A stretch of 38,994 bases of DNA from Bacteroidales bacterium UBA5197. GTDB taxonomy: Bacteria > Bacteroidota > Bacteroidia > Bacteroidales > Lentimicrobiaceae. A program made the translations under genes and the position numbers. Location: the NCBI GenBank assembly GCA_002412885.1, contig DHVX01000022.1, forward strand, positions 1 to 38,994, written 5' to 3'. The notes beneath the pieces are model-generated. The model saw only the letters and a program-made list of their open reading frames with translations. It was not told the DNA's origin and ran no database searches. This document shows, piece by piece, positions 33,501 through 38,994 of this stretch. Each line of letters begins with the position of its first letter. Positions within the stretch are counted from its first letter, which is position 1.

Positions 33501-33528
33501 TGTGATGTAAATCAATGATATAAATCAA
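33501..33528. promoter_or_regulatory. CRP/FNR-type binding sites upstream of Stn-like operon
   Basis: On the minus strand TTGAT-TTAT-ATCAT (complement of 33515-33528) fits the FNR consensus TTGAT-N4-ATCAA at 9 of 10 positions. Overlapping on the plus strand is TGTGATGTAAATCA (33501-33514), a partial CRP-type dyad, and AAATCAAT occurs twice. Control by an anaerobic CRP/FNR-family regulator is inferred. Confidence 0.4.
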
Positions 33529-33638
33529 TCCGGGTATTTTGGATACATTAATATTCAGTAATTCTCTGAGCGAGGAAATTTGCGAAATGGAGAAAGCAGC
33601 AGCTAAAAGCTGATTTTTGAGCGTTTTAAATTGAGATT

Positions 33639-35549
33639 TTACTCAATCCCATGCCTTTTCATTTTCTCATACAATGCATTTCTGCTGATTGACAATGCTT
33701 TTGCAGTGTGACTGATGTTCCGGTTTGTAAATTGAAGTGCGCTGATAATGGCTTGTTTTTCAGTTTCTGCGAGGCTGACAACTGTTTTGTTGAGATTGCC
33801 GGAAATTGTAGTTTGCTGTTTTCCCTGAATGGCATCATTGATGAAAGTTTCAGGATCGAACGATAGATCGCCGCCGAGGTTAACATACTTTTCAATGAAG
33901 TTTTCCAGCTCTCTGATGTTGCCGGGCCAGTGGTAACCCGATAGTTTTATAAATAGCCCTTTGCTGATCTCAGGTACAATTCTTTTGAGTTTAACCGATT
34001 TAAGATTCAGGAAGTAGCTGATCAGCAGAGGTATATCTTCCTGCCTTTCGCGCAAAGCAGGCACATGAATGGGTATCACACTAAGCCTGTAAAAAAGATC
34101 GCTTCTGAAATTTCCGTTTTCGATTTCTGCTTTCAGATTTTTATTGGTTGCAGCAATAATCCGCACATCAACAGATATTTGTTTGCTTCCTCCCACCCGC
34201 ATAATGGTGCCTTCCTGCAAAGCCCTGAGTAGCTTAACCTGCATATCGGTTGGCATTTCACCAATTTCATCCAGAAAGAGAGTGCCGCCATTTGCAAGCT
34301 CAAATTTTCCCGGACGGCCACCTTTGAATGCGCCGGTAAAAGCCCCTTCGTCGTAGCCAAACAATTCACTTTCGATAAGCGAAGGCGGGATGGCGCCGCA
34401 ATTCAGTGCTACAAATCCGTTATCAGCCCTTGAACTGTGATTGTGAATCGACTGTGCAATAACTTCTTTGCCGGTGCCGCTTTCGCCGGTAATTAAAACC
34501 GTTGACGGGCTGTCAGAAACCGCTTTGGCATATTCTGTAACGCGTTTCATCTCATCGCTTTCACCGATCAGATCTTCAAACGTGTAGCGGGCATGCATTC
34601 CGGTGTATTTGTTTACGGTTTTGTAAACGCGCTTCATCTCTCTGAAACTTACAACCATGCCTTCAATTCTGCCGTCTGCCAATGTAATCGGGTATGCGTT
34701 CAGGCTGAAAGACTCGAAGCCGTTTGCTGTCTTCAGTTGTGTGTCTTCATCAAGTACGATTTTGGGTTCATTGACGATAGACAAAAGTTTGCGGTAATCG
34801 GGAAGGTAATCCACAGCTGATGTGCCGGGCAGTTTTTCATTTGGATGTTTCAGAAGTTTGTGTGCCATTTTGTTGGCTGAAGTTATCCGTCCGTTTTCAT
34901 CAACCGACATCACGGCAAGTGAAAGAGAATCCATCACATGATTGATAAACAGAACCGATTCTTTGAGGCGGTGTTCAATTCTGAGGTTTCTGAGCTGATT
35001 TTCGATGGCTGAAACCGATGCAACCACAAGCCCGAGTGTGTGCGGGTGAACAAGCTCACGGCTTCCGGTAAGGTTCAGGGTTCCGGCTATGTTGTCATCT
35101 TCATCATGAATTGGCGCTGCAGAACATGTCCAGCGGTGGTAGGCAGTCATGAAATGCTCCGAAGCCGAAACCTGCACAGGGGTATTTTCGCTCAACGCTG
35201 TGCCCATTGCATTGGTGCCAATGCTTTTCTCATTCATAAATGCGCCGACCACCATATTCATGCTCATGGCAGCTTCCACAGGTTCTTTATCACCCGAAAC
35301 GCTGAGGATGCAGCCGTTTTTATCGGTAAGTACAATGATAAAACCAGAGCCTTCCACAAAATTGTAAAGCATCTCCATAAATGGTCCGGCAACTTCTATA
35401 AGGCTTTGATTCTCGCTTAGCAGAATCGCCTTTTCTTCCTCAGATAGCATCAGGTTAGGGAACTCCTGGTCATGGGTGACCCCGAACTTTTTACTCCTCT
35501 CGTGCGATTCGCGGATAATGTCGTCTTGTTTCCGGCTTTTGCGGGCCAT
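33639..35549 (-). CDS. Sigma-54-dependent transcriptional activator (AcoR-like, GAF-PAS-AAA+-Fis)
   Basis: 636 residues from the ATG at 35549, chosen because a -7 box lies just upstream and because the preceding 40 in-frame residues are unlike the family. The N-terminal sensor (~20-190) is AcoR-like, with a GAF domain containing EKSIGTNAMGTAL and FMTAYHRWTCSAAPI. A PAS domain follows (~215-320; AVMSVDENGRITSANK). The AAA+ domain (~345-570) has Walker A GESGTGKE, the GAFTGA loop that contacts sigma-54, and Walker B GGTLFLDEIGEM. The last ~45 residues are a Fis-type HTH (NISHTAKALSISRNALYEKMKRHGIE). It lies upstream of the Stn-like operon in the same direction, separated by 228 nt. Regulation of neighbouring redox operons is inferred. 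Confidence 0.92.
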   Translation of the reverse strand: MARKSRKQDDIIRESHERSKKFGVTHDQEFPNLMLSEEEKAILLSENQSLIEVAGPFMEMLYNFVEGSGFIIVLTDKNGCILSVSGDKEPVEAAMSMNMVVGAFMNEKSIGTNAMGTALSENTPVQVSASEHFMTAYHRWTCSAAPIHDEDDNIAGTLNLTGSRELVHPHTLGLVVASVSAIENQLRNLRIEHRLKESVLFINHVMDSLSLAVMSVDENGRITSANKMAHKLLKHPNEKLPGTSAVDYLPDYRKLLSIVNEPKIVLDEDTQLKTANGFESFSLNAYPITLADGRIEGMVVSFREMKRVYKTVNKYTGMHARYTFEDLIGESDEMKRVTEYAKAVSDSPSTVLITGESGTGKEVIAQSIHNHSSRADNGFVALNCGAIPPSLIESELFGYDEGAFTGAFKGGRPGKFELANGGTLFLDEIGEMPTDMQVKLLRALQEGTIMRVGGSKQISVDVRIIAATNKNLKAEIENGNFRSDLFYRLSVIPIHVPALRERQEDIPLLISYFLNLKSVKLKRIVPEISKGLFIKLSGYHWPGNIRELENFIEKYVNLGGDLSFDPETFINDAIQGKQQTTISGNLNKTVVSLAETEKQAIISALQFTNRNISHTAKALSISRNALYEKMKRHGIE

Positions 35550-35565
35550 AAATGCTGTTTTTTTG

Positions 35566-35573
35566 CAAAGATA
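35566..35573 (-). promoter_or_regulatory. -7 promoter box for sigma-54 activator gene
   Basis: TATCTTTG on the minus strand matches TAnnTTTG, 16 nt before the chosen start codon. This placement rules against the longer upstream start, which would lie above the promoter. Confidence 0.5.
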
Positions 35574-35693
35574 GACAATTCTGTGACGAAGGATGAAAGC
35601 CTGCAAGACAATGAAATCGGACAATTTGAAAGACCAGATGGGTAATTTTGCTCGGGATATCTCTTTCACCGGAAGCTGTTCCTATATTGCAAA

Positions 35694-35725
35694 TTGAAAC
35701 ACTATGATTTAAAAGATTATTTTTG
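35694..35725 (+). promoter_or_regulatory. Promoter of GH13 lipoprotein gene
   Basis: TTG (35694-35696), 21-nt spacer, TATTTTTG (35718-35725), matching the Bacteroidota promoter model. The leader to the chosen ATG is about 97 nt. Confidence 0.45.
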
Positions 35726-35822
35726 TGGAGATAAAAAGGCGGGCAGAAATTACCTGAGCTTGCTATCGAAATGAGCACTTCTGCCATGTGTTCTTATGGC
35801 ATTTTCAAAAGAAACAAACATA

Positions 35823-37196
35823 ATGATCAGAACATCCTTCCTCATATTTAGCGCATTCTCGCTGCTGTTTTCAATTTCATGTAAGAAGGAAAAGGAGAAT
35901 CCGAATCCACCGGCTCCCCCTGTTGAGGACTCAACTTATCAGCAATATGGAACGCCATTTACCGGAATTCCTGAAACAGAAGATATCGTATTGTATGAAG
36001 TGAATCTTCGGGCTTTCAGCTCATCGGGCGATCTGCAGGGTGTAATTGAGAGATTGGATGAACTGGCTGATTTAAAGGTTAATGTTATCTGGCTGATGCC
36101 TATTCATCCGGTTGGTCAGATAAATTCGGTCAATTCTCCGTACTCAGTTAAGGATTATAAAGCGGTAGGTCCGGAATATGGTACCCTCAATGATCTGAGG
36201 GAATTAACCGATGAAGCCCACAGCAGGGGAATGGCTGTGATTATGGATTGGGTTGCCAATCATACAGCCTGGGATAATGCGTGGATAAGCAATAAAAGCT
36301 GGTACACTCAGGATGGGAATGGAAACATCATTCATCCGGCAGGCACCAACTGGCTTGATGTTGCCGACCTGAATTTCAGCAACCAGAAAATGCGCGAAGC
36401 CATGATTGACGCCATGAAGTTTTGGGCTTACGAAGCAAATATTGATGGTTTCAGGTGTGATTATGCCGATGGTGTTCCTTATGACTTCTGGAAACAGGCT
36501 ATTGATTCAATACGATCAATTGAAGGAAGGGATTTTATCTGGTTTGCTGAAGGAGCCAGAAATGATCATTTTGCTGCCGGATTCGATCTCAGTTTTGGCT
36601 GGCAGTTTTACGGAGCAATAAAAGAAGTTTTTAATGGACAGCCGGTGAGCCGCATTTTTACTGCACATACAAATGAGTACGCCAGCGCTCCTGCCGGCAA
36701 ACATTGGGTGCGTTTTACCACCAACCACGATGAATCGGCCTGGGATGCTACACCAATAAGCCTTTTTAATGGAATTGACGGGGCATTGGCTGCTTCGGTG
36801 ATTGCTGTTTTTACAGGTGGTGTTCCCCTGATTTATGGAAGTCAGGAGGTAGGAACACTTTCCAATATACCTTTCTTCTCAAACTCAACAATCAACTGGA
36901 ATGCAAATCCTGAGATGCTGAGTACCTATCAGAAAATAATGGAATTTTATGCTAATAATCCAGCCGCCAGAAGCGGACAAAACGCCATCTGGCAGCATAA
37001 TGATGTTATATGTTTGGAAAAATCGTCGAACAATAAAAAAGTACTTCTTATTGTGAATGTGAGGAATATAAACATTAGTTATAGCATTCCATTAGATTTA
37101 AGAGGTACAGAGTGGATTGATTATGTAGGTGGTCAGGTAGAGTTGGAGAATGATTTATCTCTCCATCCTTACGAATATTTACTGCTGGAAAGATAA
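35823..37196 (+). CDS. GH13 alpha-amylase-family lipoprotein
   Basis: 457 residues from the ATG at 35823, which gives a clean lipoprotein signal (MIRTSFLIFSAFSLLFSISC; lipid Cys in SISC). A Pro/Asn-rich linker leads to a single (beta/alpha)8 domain. Conserved GH13 regions are VIWLMPIHPVG, DWVANHTAWD, GFRCDYAD with nucleophile Asp213, WFAEGA with acid/base Glu243, and TNHDESA with Asp303. A short C-terminal beta domain follows (KKVLLIVNVRN). It hydrolyses alpha-glucosidic bonds; the exact specificity (maltodextrin, starch, trehalose) cannot be told. It is predicted to sit on the periplasmic or outer surface. No SusC/SusD genes are adjacent, so it is not part of a visible polysaccharide utilisation locus. 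Confidence 0.9.
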   Translation: MIRTSFLIFSAFSLLFSISCKKEKENPNPPAPPVEDSTYQQYGTPFTGIPETEDIVLYEVNLRAFSSSGDLQGVIERLDELADLKVNVIWLMPIHPVGQINSVNSPYSVKDYKAVGPEYGTLNDLRELTDEAHSRGMAVIMDWVANHTAWDNAWISNKSWYTQDGNGNIIHPAGTNWLDVADLNFSNQKMREAMIDAMKFWAYEANIDGFRCDYADGVPYDFWKQAIDSIRSIEGRDFIWFAEGARNDHFAAGFDLSFGWQFYGAIKEVFNGQPVSRIFTAHTNEYASAPAGKHWVRFTTNHDESAWDATPISLFNGIDGALAASVIAVFTGGVPLIYGSQEVGTLSNIPFFSNSTINWNANPEMLSTYQKIMEFYANNPAARSGQNAIWQHNDVICLEKSSNNKKVLLIVNVRNINISYSIPLDLRGTEWIDYVGGQVELENDLSLHPYEYLLLER

Positions 37197-37254
37197 TCTA
37201 CTATCATATAGGTAATCAAGGATTACTTTAATACTATAGAAATCCGGACTTTTT

Positions 37255-37309
37255 TACATGAGAAGTTTTTTTATATCTTCGCGCACTTGAAGAAATACAT
37301 GAGAAGTTT
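37255..37309 (+). repeat. 14-bp direct repeat upstream of AT-rich gene
   Basis: TACATGAGAAGTTT occurs at 37255-37268 and again at 37296-37309, 41 nt apart start to start. It could be a tandem regulator site. A weak TATCTTCG -7-like box lies between the copies. Confidence 0.5.
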
Positions 37310-37408
37310 AGTTAAGCATAAGATAAACTCAAAGGATGTTTGACAATTTGTAGGAAAAACATCTTTTTATTGCATCACATTCCAAGGTTAAAGTCAAATT
37401 CTGATAAA

Positions 37409-38692
37409 ATGAAGAATTCATTACTTTTTTTAATTTTTCTCTGTCTATTTATTTTTAATAAGCCTGCTATTTCCCAGGAAAATTTCATTTCCGGTTATAT
37501 TATCACGCCTGGGAATGATACTATATTTGGCTTTATCGATTATCAGAACTGGGGAATAAACCCAAAGCAAGTTGTCTTTAAAAATCTTGATAGTATAGAG
37601 TCAAAGACATATGCAGCTTCGGAAATACAGGGTTTCTTTGTAAATAATGAAATGTATACTGGAGCAATTGTTGATGTTGAGGTTTCTCCTCGCGAAACAG
37701 GATCACTTGATTTTTATCCCGACCTGAATTTGAAACAAGATACAGTTTTCTTAATGGCACTTGTTTCCCGAAATAAGAGTCTTTACTACCTCAATACTTT
37801 ATACAGTGCTGAAAATTTTTATATCGAAGAAAATGGAAAAATTTTACTTCTTGTTTATAAGCGTTATACAAAAAACATCAGTGGGAAGCCTGTAGTTACT
37901 GAAAATAATTCTTATGTCGGCCAGTTGACATACTATTTAAGGGATAATGATGAAGTAAGAGAAAAAATCAGGACAACAATTTATACAAAAAAAAGCTTAG
38001 TAAATCTTTTTATGCAATACTTTGAAAATCAATCATCCCACTCAGTTTATGTAAAAGAGAAGGAAAAAATATCCACAGAATATGGATTGCTTTTAGGTGG
38101 GACATTGACTACACTAAGATTTAAAGAAACAGAAAGAGATATATGGGTAGAGAAAAAATGTAAAGAAGGAGAGCCATGGACTCCTTCTAAAGATTTAACA
38201 GGAGGTGTTTTTCTCAACTTGCTTTTACCAAGGAATATGGACAGATTTTCAATAAGCAATGAGTTGCTCCTTACTTCATGCAGTTTTTATAATGAATATT
38301 TTCTTTATGTTCATGAGGATCTGTATTATTCTAATAGAGGCAGGCTAGAGTATTTATATTTGAAATTGAACACTATGGTTCGATATCAGCTAAAAATTGA
38401 AAATTTTACCGGATTTATAAAACTAGGGTTTTCAAATAGCCCAATTATTAAAAGCCATGCCAAACTCGAGGTAAATAAAACCTTTCATAATGTATTTTCT
38501 GCTTATGATTATCCGTTCTTCAAATCTCAAAATATCAAGAAATGGGATCATGGGCTAATCATAGGTACTGGCATGAGTTATAAAAAATTTCATACTGAAA
38601 TTCGTTTTGAACCTAGTGTTGGGTTTTCAAAAAGATATGGCGAACCTTCGAACGTGCGCAGATACTATTTTATTATGGGATATACCTTCTGA
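37409..38692 (+). CDS. Unknown outer-membrane-type protein
   Basis: 427 residues from the ATG at 37409, which gives a normal Sec signal peptide (cleavage near AISQ, ~22). The N-terminal part (ISGYIITPGNDTIFGFIDYQNWGINPKQVVFK) resembles a region common to Bacteroidota envelope proteins of unknown function. The C-terminal ~200 residues alternate polar and aromatic residues (YGLLLGG, GGVFLNLLLP, VRYQLKI, GFIKLGF, GLIIGTGMSY, YYFIMGYTF) and end in Phe, which fits an outer-membrane beta-barrel of the PorT type. No enzymatic motif is present. Base composition is visibly more AT-rich than the neighbours, hinting at later acquisition. The role is unknown. Confidence 0.65.
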   Translation: MKNSLLFLIFLCLFIFNKPAISQENFISGYIITPGNDTIFGFIDYQNWGINPKQVVFKNLDSIESKTYAASEIQGFFVNNEMYTGAIVDVEVSPRETGSLDFYPDLNLKQDTVFLMALVSRNKSLYYLNTLYSAENFYIEENGKILLLVYKRYTKNISGKPVVTENNSYVGQLTYYLRDNDEVREKIRTTIYTKKSLVNLFMQYFENQSSHSVYVKEKEKISTEYGLLLGGTLTTLRFKETERDIWVEKKCKEGEPWTPSKDLTGGVFLNLLLPRNMDRFSISNELLLTSCSFYNEYFLYVHEDLYYSNRGRLEYLYLKLNTMVRYQLKIENFTGFIKLGFSNSPIIKSHAKLEVNKTFHNVFSAYDYPFFKSQNIKKWDHGLIIGTGMSYKKFHTEIRFEPSVGFSKRYGEPSNVRRYYFIMGYTF

Positions 38693-38824
38693 AATCTCTT
38701 ACAGCCAGATTCAAACGGTTCTGATCCTTGCGAAAATGATGAAGTTAATTTTCGATTTTTCTAAAGTTAATTTATTGTTCACAGTAGAGCTAGTATGATA
38801 ATTTGGCAACCTGAACCTGATTTA

Positions 38825-38994
38825 TTAATTTTTCCTTAAATACCCATCAATTACCCAATGCGCCAGATAAATCACCGGTGTTAGAAGTATTGCCAGCGAT
38901 ACTTTGTAGGTGTATTGAATTAGTCCAACCTGTAACACCTGCTCCATGCTCCAGTTTCCGAGAAGGTAAAAAGCAATAAACAGAATAACAAAGC
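38825..38994 (-). CDS. Queuosine precursor transporter (VUT/YhhQ family), C-terminal part
   Basis: The last ~56 codons of a gene running off the right edge. The readable end contains FVILFIAFYLLGNWSMEQV, a membrane helix, then IQYTYKVSLAILLTPVIYLAHWVIDGYL and a stop. This matches the final helices of the VUT/YhhQ family, which imports preQ0/preQ1-type 7-deazaguanines for tRNA queuosine. The 38693-38824 gap between this and the upstream gene holds only a short AGTTAATTT direct repeat. Confidence 0.7.
   Translation of the reverse strand, partial: FVILFIAFYLLGNWSMEQVLQVGLIQYTYKVSLAILLTPVIYLAHWVIDGYLRKN

Noticed and set aside
35550..35669. Longer N-terminus for the sigma-54 activator
   Set aside because: The region contains a TATCTTTG promoter box and the added 40 residues are unlike the family.
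1..38994. CRISPR arrays, tRNA/rRNA genes, selenocysteine codons, complete insertion sequences
   Set aside because: Looked for by eye and none seen; the only mobile-element trace is the solo zinc-ribbon protein.

Overview
The window comes from an anaerobic, fermentative member of the Bacteroidota, probably Bacteroidales-like. The evidence is an Oar-like TonB-dependent receptor, type IX secretion C-terminal domains on two secreted proteins, Bacteroidota-type promoter boxes (TAnnTTTG) in front of most non-operonic genes, a WbqC-family protein and SusE/PorT-style envelope proteins. The species cannot be named from the sequence. No rRNA, tRNA, CRISPR array, prophage or complete insertion sequence was seen.

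Layout. 1-8.1 kb: envelope and housekeeping genes (TonB receptor cut by the left edge, SH3/NlpC-P60 peptidase, 7TM-HD c-di-AMP phosphodiesterase, WbqC protein, a tandem cytosolic/lipoprotein thioredoxin pair). 8.2-10.8 kb: a solo transposase zinc-ribbon protein and a secreted C10 (streptopain-like) protease with two CUB-like domains. 11.07-18.96 kb: a dense + strand cluster of Fe-alcohol dehydrogenase, degenerate NfnA/PyrK-like flavoprotein, Rex-like protein, thioredoxin-fold ferredoxin, HydS-type sensory [FeFe] hydrogenase with PAS domain, SpoIIE/PP2C phosphatase, second thioredoxin-fold ferredoxin and group-B-like [FeFe] hydrogenase. 19.04-22.72 kb: a transcarboxylase module (12S-like, small ORF, 5S-biotin fusion) closed by a strong terminator. 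22.9-27.3 kb: threonine aldolase, class A PBP and a small secreted protein. 27.33-33.41 kb (- strand): a three-gene NuoE/HydC - NuoF/HydB - GltD/NuoG-fusion operon whose architecture matches the electron-bifurcating Stn-type transhydrogenases. 33.64-35.55 kb (- strand): an AcoR-like sigma-54 activator. 35.8-38.99 kb: a GH13 lipoprotein, an AT-rich outer-membrane-type protein of unknown function and the 3' end of a queuosine-precursor transporter gene.

How it fits together. The centre of the window is a redox-balancing hub for fermentation. The hydrogenase and alcohol dehydrogenase can dispose of electrons as H2 and alcohol. The transcarboxylase moves CO2 between methylmalonyl-CoA and pyruvate/oxaloacetate in propionate formation. 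The Stn-like complex would exchange electrons among NADH, NADPH and ferredoxin. Sensing is unusually prominent: a sensory hydrogenase overlapping a phosphatase gene, a Rex-like redox sensor with a non-canonical DNA-binding helix, and a sigma-54 activator next to the Stn-like operon. The alcohol dehydrogenase/hydrogenase cluster lacks the usual TAnnTTTG box and instead has a sigma-54-like -24/-12 element preceded by a Rex-box-like dyad and an AT palindrome. This regulatory circuit is inferred from motifs and gene order only.
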